A DNA stretch of 64,000 bases, taken from contig NZ_JABCSC020000004.1 of assembly GCF_012972705.2 (NCBI RefSeq), positions 1 through 64,000 of the forward strand, given 5' to 3'. This stretch comes from Uliginosibacterium aquaticum (lineage in GTDB: Bacteria; Pseudomonadota; Gammaproteobacteria; Burkholderiales; Rhodocyclaceae). The notes beneath the pieces are model-generated. The model ran no database searches. It was not told the origin of the DNA and was given only the letters and a program-made list of their open reading frames with translations. The number at the start of each line of letters is the position of its first letter. The first letter of the stretch is position 1. The translations under genes were made by a program, and so were the position numbers. Below, one piece after another: positions 7,874 to 17,023 of this stretch.

Positions 7874-9580
7874 ATGAGTTATCAGGTCCTTGCCCGTAAG
7901 TGGCGCCCCCGGAGTTTCGAGACCCTTGTCGGGCAGGAGCATGTGGTGCGCGCCCTGACACACGCGCTCACCACGGGGCGCCTGCATCACGCCTATCTCT
8001 TTACCGGAACACGTGGGGTCGGCAAAACCACCATTTCGCGCATTCTGGCCAAGAGCCTTAACTGCGAGCAGGGCGTGACGGCCACCCCTTGTGGCGTGTG
8101 TGCCGCCTGCACCGAAATCGACAGTGGGCGCTTCGTTGATTACGTCGAGATGGATGCCGCCTCCAACCGAGGGGTGGATGACATGGCGGCCTTGCTGGAA
8201 AAGGCGGCGTATGCCCCCTCGCGCGGTCGCTACAAGGTCTACATGATCGATGAAGTGCATATGCTGACCGGGCATGCCTTCAACGCCATGCTGAAAACGC
8301 TGGAAGAGCCGCCGGCGCATATGAAGTTCATTCTTGCGACGACGGATCCGCAGAAAATTCCGGTCACGGTCCTGTCACGTTGTTTGCAGTTCAATCTCAA
8401 GCAGATGCCGCAGACGCACATCGTCGAGCATCTGTCGAACATCCTTGGGCAGGAGGCTGTGCCTTTCGAGTCTGGGGCGTTGCGCCATATCGCCAAGGGC
8501 GCTAATGGTTCGATGCGTGACGCGCTATCGCTGCTTGATCAGGCCATCGCGCATGGTGCGGGCAAGGTTGAAGAGGAGGGGGTGCGCGACATGCTCGGCA
8601 CGGTCGGCGAAGACCATCTCTTCGAATTGCTCGACGCCTTGCAGGCGCAGGATATCGGGGCCTTGATCGCTGTGGCAGATGCCATGGAGGCGCGCAGCCT
8701 GAGTTTTGAATCGGCCTTGCAGGAGTTCGCGACCCTGTTGCATCGCGTCGCTCTGGTTCAATTTGCCCCACAGGCGATTGCGGATAACTTCGAGCGTGAG
8801 CGTCTGGCGCCCTATGCAGCGGCCTTTGATGCCGAATTTTTGCAGCTGGCTTACCAGATCACGATCCATGGCCGGGAAGAACTGGCTCTGGCGCCGGATG
8901 AGTACACCGGTTTCACGATGAGCCTGCTGCGCCTGCACGCGTTCCGGCCCGAAACACCTGGCAGTGCAGCGCGCGCACTGACCGCTCCGGTGGCTACTCA
9001 GGCTCCTCTGCGCCCCGTTGCGGCAGCGGCTACGCCTGTTGTACCTGCCCGTCCGGTGGCTGCTGCGCCGCAGTCTGTACAGGAGCCGCCACCGCCATGG
9101 GAAGACGAACCCGCTCCGGCGACGCAGGTTGCCGCTCCGCCTCCGCCGCCTGTTCCGGCCGCTGTTGCGGCGCCGGTGGCGCTGGCGGGGGCCGCCGACT
9201 GGCTGGCCCAGATCCAGGCGAGCGGCGTGGGTGGCATGGTGCGTGAGCTGGCGCAGAACTGTGAGTTCCTCGGTCTGGAGGGGAGTGTGCTGAGTCTACG
9301 TTTGGCGCCGGCGCATCGGCATCTGATGGCGATGCCGTCAAACCTGGCCAAATTACAGGAAGCCCTGTCCGCCACGCAGGGCAGGCCCTTGCGTGTGAAC
9401 ATAGAAGTTGCTGAACCGGGCAGCCAGACGCCGGCTCAGCGCAAGCAAGAAATCCGTCAGGCGCGCCAGGCCGATGCCGTGGCTGCGCTGGAATCCGATC
9501 CCTTTGTGCAGGAGCTCATTGAGCGTTGCGATGCGACGCTGGTGGAGTCCTCCGTCAAACCTTTAGGAGAAGCAGAATGA
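7874..9580 (+). CDS. dnaX: DNA polymerase III subunits gamma and tau
   Basis: A 568-residue clamp-loader ATPase. It shows Walker A GTRGVGKT (residues 45-52), four zinc-binding cysteines (64, 73, 76, 79), Walker B with DEVH (126-129) and a Pro/Ala-rich linker at about 375-440. A C-terminal tau-type domain follows. The start at ATG 7874 ([12 protein letters not shown]) fits all DnaX proteins; the frame is open upstream to 7673 but that part is not conserved. No A-AAA-AAG slippery heptamer is seen, so a frameshifted gamma form is not predicted by that route. Its stop overlaps ybaB, giving a dnaX-ybaB-recR operon. Confidence 0.96.
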   Translation: MSYQVLARKWRPRSFETLVGQEHVVRALTHALTTGRLHHAYLFTGTRGVGKTTISRILAKSLNCEQGVTATPCGVCAACTEIDSGRFVDYVEMDAASNRGVDDMAALLEKAAYAPSRGRYKVYMIDEVHMLTGHAFNAMLKTLEEPPAHMKFILATTDPQKIPVTVLSRCLQFNLKQMPQTHIVEHLSNILGQEAVPFESGALRHIAKGANGSMRDALSLLDQAIAHGAGKVEEEGVRDMLGTVGEDHLFELLDALQAQDIGALIAVADAMEARSLSFESALQEFATLLHRVALVQFAPQAIADNFERERLAPYAAAFDAEFLQLAYQITIHGREELALAPDEYTGFTMSLLRLHAFRPETPGSAARALTAPVATQAPLRPVAAAATPVVPARPVAAAPQSVQEPPPPWEDEPAPATQVAAPPPPPVPAAVAAPVALAGAADWLAQIQASGVGGMVRELAQNCEFLGLEGSVLSLRLAPAHRHLMAMPSNLAKLQEALSATQGRPLRVNIEVAEPGSQTPAQRKQEIRQARQADAVAALESDPFVQELIERCDATLVESSVKPLGEAE

Positions 9581-9900
9581 TGAAAGGCGGCCTTGCTGGT
9601 CTGATGAAACAGGCCCAGCAGATGCAGGAAAACATGAAGAAGGCTCAGGAAGCGCTGGGCCAGATCGATGTCGAAGGCTCTGCGGGTGCCGGTGCCGTAA
9701 AAGTGGTGATGAACTGCCAGAACAAGGTCAAGCGGGTGCAGATCAATGAAGCTGTGATGGATGATCGCGAAATGCTTGAAGACTTGATCGTGACTGCGCT
9801 GAATGACGCTGCAGCCAAGGCCGAGGCCGTCAGCAGCGAAAAAATGGCGGGTTTCACCTCTGGCATGGGCATGCCGCCGGGCTTCAAGCTGCCGTTCTGA
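9577..9900 (+). CDS. ybaB: YbaB/EbfC family nucleoid-associated protein
   Basis: A 107-residue protein that matches YbaB end to end, including [28 protein letters not shown] and the C-terminal PPGFKLPF. Family members are DNA-binding dimers; the gene almost always lies between dnaX and recR. The start is ATG 9577 or 9580 (MMKGG); TAGGAG lies at 9564-9569. The ATG overlaps the dnaX stop as ATGA, so translation is coupled. Confidence 0.94.
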   Translation: MMKGGLAGLMKQAQQMQENMKKAQEALGQIDVEGSAGAGAVKVVMNCQNKVKRVQINEAVMDDREMLEDLIVTALNDAAAKAEAVSSEKMAGFTSGMGMPPGFKLPF

Positions 9901-9910
9901 AACACAAGCG

Positions 9911-9930
9911 GGGGCGCGTGCTTGCGCCCC
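9911..9930 (+). repeat. GC-rich hairpin before recR
   Basis: A 7 bp stem GGGGCGC/GCGCCCC with a 6-base loop ends ten bases before the recR ATG. The normal ribosome-site position holds only pyrimidines, so recR has little Shine-Dalgarno sequence. The hairpin may modulate recR expression. Confidence 0.35.
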
Positions 9931-9940
9931 ACTCTCTCCC

Positions 9941-10528
9941 ATGCCTCTTCTGGACTCCCTTACCGAAGCTTTGCGGGTCTTGCCCGGCGTTGGGCCCAAG
10001 TCGGCCCAGCGCATGGCCTATCATCTGCTGCAACGCGATCGCGAGGGCGCTGCACGCCTGGCAGGAACGCTCGCTGCAGCCTTGGCCGAAGTGCGCCATT
10101 GCGCGCGCTGCAATAACTTCACCGAGGCCGAGGTGTGCGAACGTTGCCTTAGCCAGCAGCGGGACGCGAGCCAGCTATGCGTGGTGGAGATGCCGTCGGA
10201 TTTGATGGTGATGGAGTCCACGCTGGCCTATCGGGGCTTGTACTACGTTTTGATGGGCAAACTCTCGCCGCTGGATGGCATTGGTCCGCGTGAGCTGAAG
10301 TTCGACAAACTGGTCGAACGTGCGACGGATGGGATGGTTCAGGAAGTGATCCTGGCCACCAATTTCACCAACGAGGGTGAGGCGACGGCCCATTATCTCG
10401 GCGAGATGCTGCGTGCGAGGGGGCTGCGGGTGAGCCGCATTGCACGTGGCGTGCCGGTTGGGGGGGAACTCGAGCATACCGACCTGGGGACGGTGGCGCA
10501 GGCCTTCGTCGAACGGCGAGGCTGGTAA
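9941..10528 (+). CDS. recR: Recombination mediator RecR
   Basis: A 195-residue RecR. It has an N-terminal helix-hairpin-helix region ([20 protein letters not shown], residues 11-30), a Cys4 zinc finger (Cys 54, 57, 66, 69) and then a Toprim domain starting around residue 79 with [10 protein letters not shown]. RecR acts with RecF and RecO to load RecA on SSB-coated gaps. The start at ATG 9941 matches family starts, although its ribosome site is poor. Third gene of the dnaX operon. Confidence 0.95.
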   Translation: MPLLDSLTEALRVLPGVGPKSAQRMAYHLLQRDREGAARLAGTLAAALAEVRHCARCNNFTEAEVCERCLSQQRDASQLCVVEMPSDLMVMESTLAYRGLYYVLMGKLSPLDGIGPRELKFDKLVERATDGMVQEVILATNFTNEGEATAHYLGEMLRARGLRVSRIARGVPVGGELEHTDLGTVAQAFVERRGW

Positions 10529-10541
10529 AAGGAATGATCGA

Positions 10542-11144
10542 ATGAAGCGTGGCTTGATGTTGTTGCTGTTTTGGCCGGTGTGCGTATGGGCGGATGCTGC
10601 AAGCCATCGCAAGGCCGTGGATGAACTGATGCTGGTTCTGCGGGCTGACGGGGCGGTGACGACCTGGCGCAAGCAACTGGATGCACAGGCCATCGAGGTG
10701 ATTGACAAGGCTTTGGCGGGCAAGAAAGAGGATCAGCTGAACGAAGCCCAGCGTGCCGCTGTCGAGCGTTTCTCGCAGCGAGCCAATGCAGCGCTGGACG
10801 CCGCGCTGGACTGGAGCCGGTTCAAGGATCCCATCGCCCAGATTTATCTCGAGAATTACAGCGAGGGAGAAGTGCGGGACCTGCTCGGTTTCTATCGCAG
10901 CGCGAGCGGGCAGAAAGCGCTCCGGCAAGGGGGCAGGATTGCGGATGCTGTCGGGCAGTTGCTGCGCTCGCAGATCCAGAACACGCTGCCGGAGTTTCAG
11001 CGCATCGGGCAGGACTTCAATCAGGAATATGAGCAGGCGGCTTTGGCCATGCGCACCCCCGTACCAGTCAAAACACAGCCGCCCGCCAGTTCTCGCCCGG
11101 CCGCTCCTGCCTTTGAGGGCGTGAACCCTAAAACCGGGCGCTGA
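10542..11144 (+). CDS. Secreted DUF2059 protein
   Basis: A 200-residue exported protein. A signal peptide spans about residues 1-18 (cleavage near VWA-DA). The DUF2059 region lies at about 85-170, with YLENYSEGEVRDLLGFYRS. The C-terminal tail is rich in Pro. AAAAGGA precedes ATG 10542 by nine bases. The gene follows recR by 13 bp and probably belongs to the same transcript. The family has no established function. Confidence 0.8.
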   Translation: MKRGLMLLLFWPVCVWADAASHRKAVDELMLVLRADGAVTTWRKQLDAQAIEVIDKALAGKKEDQLNEAQRAAVERFSQRANAALDAALDWSRFKDPIAQIYLENYSEGEVRDLLGFYRSASGQKALRQGGRIADAVGQLLRSQIQNTLPEFQRIGQDFNQEYEQAALAMRTPVPVKTQPPASSRPAAPAFEGVNPKTGR

Positions 11145-11150
11145 CGCGTA

Positions 11151-11651
11151 TCAGGGAGTGGGGCTGAAGCGCGCGCCGTCGAGCGTCACCGGCGGGACCG
11201 GCATAGCCGGGCGGCGGACTTTTTCTGTTGGTGCCAGCACCTCGGCTTCGCCCTTCACGACTGCCTTGCCATCCTGGTTGATGCAGACGCAGTCGAAAAC
11301 CACGCGTTTTTTGTCATCGAATTTTTCGCGCGCGGTGACCGTGACGGTGAGTCGGTCGCCCGGCTTGACCGGTCGGGCAAAGCGCAGCGTCTGGCTTAGG
11401 TAGATGGTGCCGGGTCCCGGCAGCTGCACTCCCAACACCGTGGAGACCAGGGCGCCGCTGAATATGCCGTGCGCGATCACGCCGCCGAACATGCTTCCCT
11501 GAGCGTATTCGTGGTCCAAGTGGGCCGGATTGATGTCTCCGGAGAGGGCGGCGAAGAGCTGGATGTCTGCCTCGGTGATGGACCGTGTGAGGCTGGCTGA
11601 ATCACCGATGGAGATTTCGTCGTAGGTGCGGTTTTCGATCGCGTCGCTCAT
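11151..11651 (-). CDS. MaoC-like (R)-specific enoyl hydratase family protein
   Basis: A 166-residue single hot-dog domain protein. The hydratase signature GDINPAHLD gives the likely catalytic Asp 39 and His 44, and is followed by GGVIAHGIFSGAL. PhaJ-type relatives hydrate trans-2-enoyl-CoA to (R)-3-hydroxyacyl-CoA, linking fatty acid oxidation to polyhydroxyalkanoate synthesis. That substrate is not proven here and no pha genes are in the window. ATG 11651 is preferred over TTG 11672 because GGGGG lies a few bases upstream. It converges on the recR operon with only six bases between the stops. Confidence 0.82.
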   Translation of the reverse strand: MSDAIENRTYDEISIGDSASLTRSITEADIQLFAALSGDINPAHLDHEYAQGSMFGGVIAHGIFSGALVSTVLGVQLPGPGTIYLSQTLRFARPVKPGDRLTVTVTAREKFDDKKRVVFDCVCINQDGKAVVKGEAEVLAPTEKVRRPAMPVPPVTLDGARFSPTP

Positions 11652-11780
11652 GCTTTGCCCCCGTTCCTTCAAGAAGATTGCCGCTGTCCGTTGTGCTGGT
11701 TGGCTAGGCCGCTCGATGTGTGCGGCGCAGCAATTTTAGGCCGGGACTGAGCGGCTACGGAGTGGCTGTCGGGGCAGGCG

Positions 11781-11802
11781 GCCCGGCCAGTGCAGGCCGG
11801 GC
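11781..11802. repeat. Inverted repeat downstream of the NagD-like gene
   Basis: GCCCGGCC (11781-11788) and GGCCGGGC (11795-11802) form a perfect 8 bp stem, seven bases past the minus-strand stop at 11810. No T tract follows on the minus strand. It may be a weak or factor-assisted terminator. Confidence 0.4.
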
Positions 11803-11809
11803 GCGGCGA

Positions 11810-12586
11810 TCAGAGGGCTGCCAGATCGATTTCGCCGACGTTGTTGAGAACGTAGTCGGGCTTGTACGGGAACTCAGCCATCAGCGTCGGCGTGGTCACG
11901 CCTGAGAGGACCAGTACCGTGCTCATGCCGGCTTCCATACCGCCGACGATGTCGGTATCCATGCGGTCTCCCACCATCACGCAGTCTTCCGGATGGGCGC
12001 CGAGCTTGCGGGCGGCCAGCATCATCATCAAGGAGTTGGGCTTGCCGACGATGTACGGTTTCTTGCCCGTGGCTGCCGAAATGGCGGCCAGGATGGTGCC
12101 AGCGGCTGGCTCCAGGCCACCCTCGACCGGGTCGATCATATCCGGGTTGGTGCCGATGAACTTGGCGCCCTGGTCGATCAGGCGCACCGCCTTCTTGAGT
12201 TGCTCGTAACTGAGCGTGGAGGACTTGGCGACCACCACATAGTCCGGATTCGATTCCGAGATCGAGAAACCAACGTTGTAGAGCTCGTTGATCAGGCCGC
12301 CACCACCGAGAACATAGGCCGTGGCGTGCTGTTTCTGATTCTGGTTCTTCAGGAACATCGCTGTGGCCATGGCCGCAGTGATGAAATTGGCTTCGGTGAG
12401 TCCGTCGATACCGAGGCTGGCCAGCTTCAGCTTGAGATCCAGCGGAGTCTGTTCGGCGTTGTTGGTCAGAAACAGAAAGGGGGTCTTGCTCTCAAGCAGG
12501 CGGGTGACGAAATCCTTGGCGCCGGGGATCAATTGTTTGCCACGGTAGATCACGCCATCCATGTCCGAGATGATGCACTTGGCCAT
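11810..12586 (-). CDS. HAD-superfamily phosphatase, NagD-like
   Basis: A 258-residue protein of the NagD / p-nitrophenyl phosphatase group. Motif I is SDMDGV with nucleophile Asp 8 and acid/base Asp 10. FLTNN gives motif II, and VGDRMDTDIVGG is the metal-binding motif IV. A C2-type cap lies between motifs II and IV. E. coli NagD dephosphorylates nucleotides such as UMP; the substrate here is open. ATG 12586 has AGGA eight bases upstream. A longer frame to 12727 is not conserved and is rejected. Confidence 0.86.
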   Translation of the reverse strand: MAKCIISDMDGVIYRGKQLIPGAKDFVTRLLESKTPFLFLTNNAEQTPLDLKLKLASLGIDGLTEANFITAAMATAMFLKNQNQKQHATAYVLGGGGLINELYNVGFSISESNPDYVVVAKSSTLSYEQLKKAVRLIDQGAKFIGTNPDMIDPVEGGLEPAAGTILAAISAATGKKPYIVGKPNSLMMMLAARKLGAHPEDCVMVGDRMDTDIVGGMEAGMSTVLVLSGVTTPTLMAEFPYKPDYVLNNVGEIDLAAL

Positions 12587-12817
12587 ATTTGTTTTCCTGT
12601 TACAGGGGAGGTCAAAAACACATGCCGGAAGTATGCCGCAGATGCATAGAGAGCGGGCTGCGCATGCGCAAAGCAGATCAAGGATTGCCCGAATTGAGCT
12701 TTTTGCGCCTTTTGGGTTGAATGACATTAGGGTTTATTTGCTTTGCAGGTTTATGATTATTATGTGTTTTTAAGAATAGATTGGAGCGCGGGCTTTAATC
12801 CCTCCTGCCGTCTTGGC

Positions 12818-12823
12818 TATAAT
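12818..12823 (+). promoter_or_regulatory. -10 element of petABC
   Basis: A consensus TATAAT lies 38 bp before the petA ATG. The -35 region at 17 bp spacing (TTTAAT) is poor. The 275 bp between the NagD-like gene and petA holds nothing else clear. Confidence 0.55.
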
Positions 12824-12861
12824 CGCCCAGTTTTCTGAATCACAATCACTCGGGGTTTGCA

Positions 12862-13497
12862 ATGAGCGATCACAAACTAGATGCATCCGCTGGCGGAGCA
12901 TCGTTCTGTGCGTGCAGTCTGGATTCGTCCCGACGCACCCTGCTGGCCGCTACGGCTGGTGTCGGTGCGGTGGCGGCAGCCGGAGTGGCCGTACCTTTCG
13001 TGGCGAGCTTTACGCCGTCCGAGCGTGCCAAAGCGGCCGGAGCGCCGGTTGAAGTCGATCTCTCTAAGCTGCAGCCCGGTGAAAAGATGACCGTCGAGTG
13101 GCAGGGCAAGCCGGTGTGGGTGCTTCGCCGCACGCCCGAAATGTTGGCTGTGCTGAAGGAGGGGGCGGACAAGCTGGTTGATCCCGAGTCGCAGGCTGCG
13201 CAGCAGCCTGCCTATGTCAAGGGCATCGAGCGCGCGATCAATCCCGAGTATTTTGTCTGTATCGGTATTTGTACCCACCTGGGCTGTTCGCCCTCTGACA
13301 AGCTCAAGGCAGGTGCCGAGAGCGGTATGGGAGCGGAGTGGAAGGGCGGCTTCTTGTGCCCCTGCCATGGTTCGCAGTTTGATCTGGCCGGGCGTGTGTT
13401 CAAGGCCATGCCGGCGCCGACGAATCTGGTGATCCCGCCGCACACCTATCTGAGTGAAACACGCCTGCTGATCGGCGAAGACTCCAAGGGAGCCTGA
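12862..13497 (+). CDS. petA: Ubiquinol-cytochrome c reductase, Rieske iron-sulfur subunit
   Basis: A 211-residue Rieske protein. A twin-arginine signal anchor (SSRRTLLAATAG, Arg 24-25) is followed by one hydrophobic segment. The [2Fe-2S] ligands lie in CTHLGC (137-142) and CPCHGS (166-171). It takes electrons from ubiquinol at the Qo site and passes them to cytochrome c1 on the periplasmic side. First gene of petABC; petB starts two bases after its stop. Confidence 0.97.
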   Translation: MSDHKLDASAGGASFCACSLDSSRRTLLAATAGVGAVAAAGVAVPFVASFTPSERAKAAGAPVEVDLSKLQPGEKMTVEWQGKPVWVLRRTPEMLAVLKEGADKLVDPESQAAQQPAYVKGIERAINPEYFVCIGICTHLGCSPSDKLKAGAESGMGAEWKGGFLCPCHGSQFDLAGRVFKAMPAPTNLVIPPHTYLSETRLLIGEDSKGA

Positions 13498-13499
13498 GG

Positions 13500-14903
13500 A
13501 TGATTGATTCCAAGATGCTGGCCGAAAAGGGCCAACAACTGCTGGGCTGGGTGGATGATCGCTTTCCGCTGACCTCCACTTATAAGGCGCATCTGTCCGA
13601 GTACTACGCGCCCAAAAACTTCAACTTCTGGTACTTCTTCGGCTCTCTGGCGCTGCTGGTGCTGGTGCTGCAGATCGTGACCGGCATTTTCCTGGTCATG
13701 CATTACAAGCCGGACGCTTCGCTGAACAGCGCCGGCATTCCGGTGGCGTTTGCCAGCGTCGAGTACATCATGCGCGACGTGCCGGGCGGCTGGATCATCC
13801 GCTACATGCACTCCACGGGCGCTTCGATGTTCTTCGTGGTGGTGTATCTGCATATGTTCCGCGGTTTGCTCTACGGCTCCTACCGCAAGCCGCGCGAGCT
13901 GATCTGGCTGTTCGGGATCGCGATTTTCCTGTGCCTGATGGCTGAGGCCTTCTTCGGCTATCTGCTGCCCTGGGGCCAGATGTCCTTCTGGGGCGCGCAG
14001 GTGATCGTGAACCTGTTCGCGGCGATTCCTGTGATCGGGCCGGACTTGTCAATCTTCATCCGTGGCGACTTCGTGGTGTCTGACGCCACGCTGAACCGCT
14101 TCTTTGCTTTCCACGTGATCGCTATTCCGCTGGTTCTGCTGGGGCTGGTGGCGGCTCACCTGGTGGCGCTGCATGAAGTCGGCTCGAACAATCCGGACGG
14201 AGTCGAGATCAAGAAGCACAAGGACGCCAACGGCATTCCTCTTGATGGCATCCCCTTCCATCCGTACTACACGGTGAAGGATATCTTCGGGGTGTGCGTG
14301 TTCCTGATTGTCTTTGCGACCATCATTTTCTTTGCTCCCGAGGGCGGTGGTTACTTCCTCGAGTACAACAACTTCTTCCCGGCAGATCCGCTCAAGACGC
14401 CGCCGCATATTGCGCCGGTGTGGTATTTCACGCCCTTCTACTCGATCCTGCGTGCCACCACTTCGGATTTCATGTGGGCTCTTGGCGCCTTGGTGGCGAT
14501 TACCGGTGGCTTGGCCATCCTGACCTCGAAGTGCAAGCCCGTGAAGGCTGTCGCGGCGGTAGTGACGCTTGGCGCGCTCGGTGCTTTCGTGCTGATCGAG
14601 GCTAAGGTATGGGGTGTTGTGCTGATGGGCGGCTCGGTGATGGTGATCGGCCTGCTGCCCTGGCTGGACCAGAGCCCGGTCAAGTCGATCCGCTACAAGG
14701 GTGGGCTTTACAAGAGCATCCTTGCAGTCTGGGTAGTCTGCTTTGTGATCCTCGGGTATCTCGGCGTGCAGCCGCCGTCGCCGATCGGCAACCTCGTCTC
14801 GCAGATCTGCTCCTGGCTGTACCTGGCGTTCTTCGCCTTCATGCCCTGGTACTCACGCCTCGACAAGACCAAAGCTGAACCGGAAAGGGTGACCTCGAAA
14901 TGA
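13500..14903 (+). CDS. petB: Cytochrome b of the bc1 complex
   Basis: A 467-residue multi-pass protein that carries hemes bL and bH. The axial histidines lie in HSTGASMFFVVVYLHMFRG and in FHVIAIP...AAHLVALHE. The Qo-site motif is PVWY at 306-309, the variant usual in Beta- and Gammaproteobacteria, instead of PEWY. The C-terminal part holds extra hydrophobic helices. It oxidises ubiquinol and recycles electrons in the Q cycle. Its stop overlaps the petC start (ATGA). Confidence 0.97.
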   Translation: MIDSKMLAEKGQQLLGWVDDRFPLTSTYKAHLSEYYAPKNFNFWYFFGSLALLVLVLQIVTGIFLVMHYKPDASLNSAGIPVAFASVEYIMRDVPGGWIIRYMHSTGASMFFVVVYLHMFRGLLYGSYRKPRELIWLFGIAIFLCLMAEAFFGYLLPWGQMSFWGAQVIVNLFAAIPVIGPDLSIFIRGDFVVSDATLNRFFAFHVIAIPLVLLGLVAAHLVALHEVGSNNPDGVEIKKHKDANGIPLDGIPFHPYYTVKDIFGVCVFLIVFATIIFFAPEGGGYFLEYNNFFPADPLKTPPHIAPVWYFTPFYSILRATTSDFMWALGALVAITGGLAILTSKCKPVKAVAAVVTLGALGAFVLIEAKVWGVVLMGGSVMVIGLLPWLDQSPVKSIRYKGGLYKSILAVWVVCFVILGYLGVQPPSPIGNLVSQICSWLYLAFFAFMPWYSRLDKTKAEPERVTSK

Positions 14904-15658
14904 GCCTGTTCAACAAGACTCTGGCCATTGCCGCGCTGGCCCTCACGGCCGCGCTGGCCCAGGCCTCAGGTGGTGTGCAACTGGACCGTGCGCCGCTGCG
15001 CTTCGACAATGCCTCGCTGCAAAGTGGCGCAAAGACCTTCGTCAACTACTGCCTGAACTGTCACGGTGCGAGCGCGCTGCGCTACAACCGTTTGACCCAG
15101 ATCGGCCTGACCGAGCAGCAGATCAAGGATAATCTGATGTTCACCGCCGACAAGATCGGTGAGCAGATGAAGGTCGCCATCCGCAGTGACGACGCCAAGC
15201 GCTGGTTTGGCGCCGCGCCGCCCGATCTCTCGGTGATCGCCCGTGCTCGCGCCTCGGGTGATGGCAGTGGGGCCGACTGGCTGTATACCTATCTGCGTCA
15301 GTTCTACCGCGACGACTCGCGTCCGACCGGCTGGAACAACGTGATCTTCCCCGGAGTGGGGATGCCGCACGCCCTTTGGAATCTGCAGGGAGTGCAGGAA
15401 GCGCGCTTCGTCGAGAAAGATGATGGCCATGGCAACAAGGTCAAGCATCTGGAAGGGCTGGAACTGGTTCAGCCCGGCCTCTTGACGAAGGAGGAGTACG
15501 ACGAAGAGGTGGCGAATCTCGTGTCCTTCCTCACCTGGATGGGTGAGCCGGCACAGGAGACGCGTCGCCAGCTCGGCTGGGCCGTGCTCGCCGTACTGGG
15601 TGTTCTGGCCGTCCTTTCCTGGATGCTCAAGAAGGCATTCTGGAAAGACGTGCATTAA
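14900..15658 (+). CDS. petC: Cytochrome c1 of the bc1 complex
   Basis: A 252-residue protein with a signal peptide (about residues 1-22) and one c-type heme site, CLNCH (Cys 51, Cys 54, His 55). A C-terminal transmembrane anchor lies at about 225-245, just before the basic tail. It passes electrons from the Rieske protein to soluble cytochrome c. Third gene of petABC, coupled to petB by a four-base overlap. Confidence 0.97.
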   Translation: MSLFNKTLAIAALALTAALAQASGGVQLDRAPLRFDNASLQSGAKTFVNYCLNCHGASALRYNRLTQIGLTEQQIKDNLMFTADKIGEQMKVAIRSDDAKRWFGAAPPDLSVIARARASGDGSGADWLYTYLRQFYRDDSRPTGWNNVIFPGVGMPHALWNLQGVQEARFVEKDDGHGNKVKHLEGLELVQPGLLTKEEYDEEVANLVSFLTWMGEPAQETRRQLGWAVLAVLGVLAVLSWMLKKAFWKDVH

Positions 15659-15761
15659 CAGGTGTGCAACCGAAATGATGGTGTTGGCTGGTCGCGACAG
15701 CGAAGCGCAGCAGGCGCGTCGTGTGGTTCGTGACACTGAATATTCCTGGAGTAATTCCGCA

Positions 15762-16361
15762 ATGATGAATTTGTATTCCGGTACAACGGACCCCTTCAGC
15801 CACCGTTGCCGGATCGTGCTGTACGAAAAGGGCATGGATTTCCAGGTGGTGGATGTTGATCTCTTCAACAAGCCTGAAGACATCGCCGCAATCAATCCCT
15901 ATAACCGCGTGCCGGTGCTGGTGGACCGCGACCTCATCCTGTATGAGTCGAACATCATCAATGAGTACATTGACGAGCGCTTCCCGCACCCGCAGCTGAT
16001 GCCGCCGGATCCGATCATGCGTGCCAAGGCGCGTCAGATCCTGCATACGCTTGAGAACGAGCTCTTCTCGCATATCGAGGCGCTGGAGAAGAATCAGAAG
16101 GCGGCTGCCGACAAGGCCCGTGGCCATGTGCGTGATCAGCTGATGCAACTGGTGCCACTGTTCGCCAAGCAGAAGTACATGCTCGGTGACGAGTTCTCGA
16201 TGCTGGATGTGGCGGTGGCACCGCTGCTGTGGCGCCTTGAGCACTATGGCATCGAGCTGCCGAAAACGGCGGCGCCCCTGATGAAGTACGCTGAACGGAT
16301 CTTTACCCGTCAGGGCTTCATCGACGCGCTTACCCCCTCCGAACGCGCCATGCGCAGATAA
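15762..16361 (+). CDS. sspA: Stringent starvation protein A
   Basis: A 199-residue glutathione-S-transferase-fold protein beginning MMNLYSGTTDPFSHRCRIVL, typical of SspA. In E. coli it binds sigma70 RNA polymerase and alters transcription during stationary phase and acid stress. The GST catalytic residue is usually missing in SspA and I see no clear one here. ATG 15762 (or 15765) is chosen from family starts and TGGAG at about 15747. The gene follows petC by 103 bp, a common betaproteobacterial arrangement. Confidence 0.93.
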   Translation: MMNLYSGTTDPFSHRCRIVLYEKGMDFQVVDVDLFNKPEDIAAINPYNRVPVLVDRDLILYESNIINEYIDERFPHPQLMPPDPIMRAKARQILHTLENELFSHIEALEKNQKAAADKARGHVRDQLMQLVPLFAKQKYMLGDEFSMLDVAVAPLLWRLEHYGIELPKTAAPLMKYAERIFTRQGFIDALTPSERAMRR

Positions 16362-16382
16362 GCACACATCAAGCTACTGCGC

Positions 16383-16441
16383 GGGGCGATTTTGAGGCTG
16401 TGATGCTCGCCGTATTCACATACGGCTGTGCTTCTCGCCCC
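16383..16441 (+). repeat. Nested hairpin with direct repeats in the sspA-sspB gap
   Basis: GGGGCGA (16383-16389) can pair with TCGCCCC (16435-16441). Inside it, GCCGTAT (16409-16415) pairs with ATACGGC (16420-16426) around TCAC. The strands also carry a 16-base direct repeat, 16396-16411 and 16424-16439, identical at 14 positions. It is not a tRNA. It may be a structured leader of sspB or an sspA 3' element. Confidence 0.45.
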
Positions 16442-16494
16442 AAACTCACTCCAGCTCGCTACGCTTGCTGCATGCTTCTCTGACGGCACTATTC

Positions 16495-16527
16495 CGATTC
16501 GGGCGCGTTTTGCGCCCGAATCGTTTT
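16495..16527 (+). terminator. sspA terminator beside the sspB start
   Basis: A perfect 12 bp stem (16495-16506 with 16512-16523), a five-base loop and a following TTTT form a strong intrinsic terminator. It ends only 13 bases before the sspB ATG, so it overlaps the sspB ribosome-binding region. sspB expression from the sspA promoter therefore needs read-through. Confidence 0.85.
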
Positions 16528-16540
16528 CAAGGCCTGCATC

Positions 16541-17023
16541 ATGAGTACATCCCAGTCTTCCTCAACCAAGTCCTACCTGATCCGCGCCATCTTTGACTGG
16601 TGCGTCGACAACAGTCTGACGCCCTACGTCGTGGTGCTGGTGGATGAGCGGACGCTGGTGCCGCTGCAACACGTGCGCGACGGTCAGATCGTGCTCAACA
16701 TTGCGCCTTACGCGACCAACAAGCTGCTCATCGATGCTGAGGCGGTGAGCTGCCAGGCTCGCTTCTCGGGCAAGGTTGAAACCATTTACGTACCGATCTC
16801 CCAGGTGCTGGCCATCTATGCCCGTGAAAACGGTCAAGGCATGGCTTTCCAGCCCGGGGCCATCAGTGGTTCCGGCATGGAGTTGGGTGGTGTGGTGGAG
16901 GCGCCGGAGGAAGAGTCAGTCGAGCACCTGCCGGCCACTGCTGAAAGCGCGCCCGAGCCGGACGATGAGCCGCCGGTGCCTCCGCCCGCCAGCAAGGGCA
17001 GCCATCTGCGTCGTATCAAGTAG
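16541..17023 (+). CDS. sspB: ClpXP adaptor SspB
   Basis: A 160-residue SspB. The N-terminal domain (about residues 8-112, starting SYLIRAIFDWCVDN) binds the ssrA tag. A flexible acidic Pro-rich linker follows. The C-terminal LRRIK matches the ClpX-binding tail of E. coli SspB (LRVVK). It delivers ssrA-tagged proteins to ClpXP. Only AAGG precedes the ATG, just after a strong hairpin. Confidence 0.94.
   Translation: MSTSQSSSTKSYLIRAIFDWCVDNSLTPYVVVLVDERTLVPLQHVRDGQIVLNIAPYATNKLLIDAEAVSCQARFSGKVETIYVPISQVLAIYARENGQGMAFQPGAISGSGMELGGVVEAPEEESVEHLPATAESAPEPDDEPPVPPPASKGSHLRRIK

Noticed and set aside
8190-8360. Possible programmed frameshift site in dnaX
   Set aside because: Only runs of four A are found (near 8198, 8295 and 8352). 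None is the A-AAA-AAG heptamer and none lies in the expected place near the linker.
16362-16540. Possible tRNA or tRNA-like gene between sspA and sspB
   Set aside because: The hairpins do not give a cloverleaf, and no T-loop (GGTTCRA) or acceptor stem is present.
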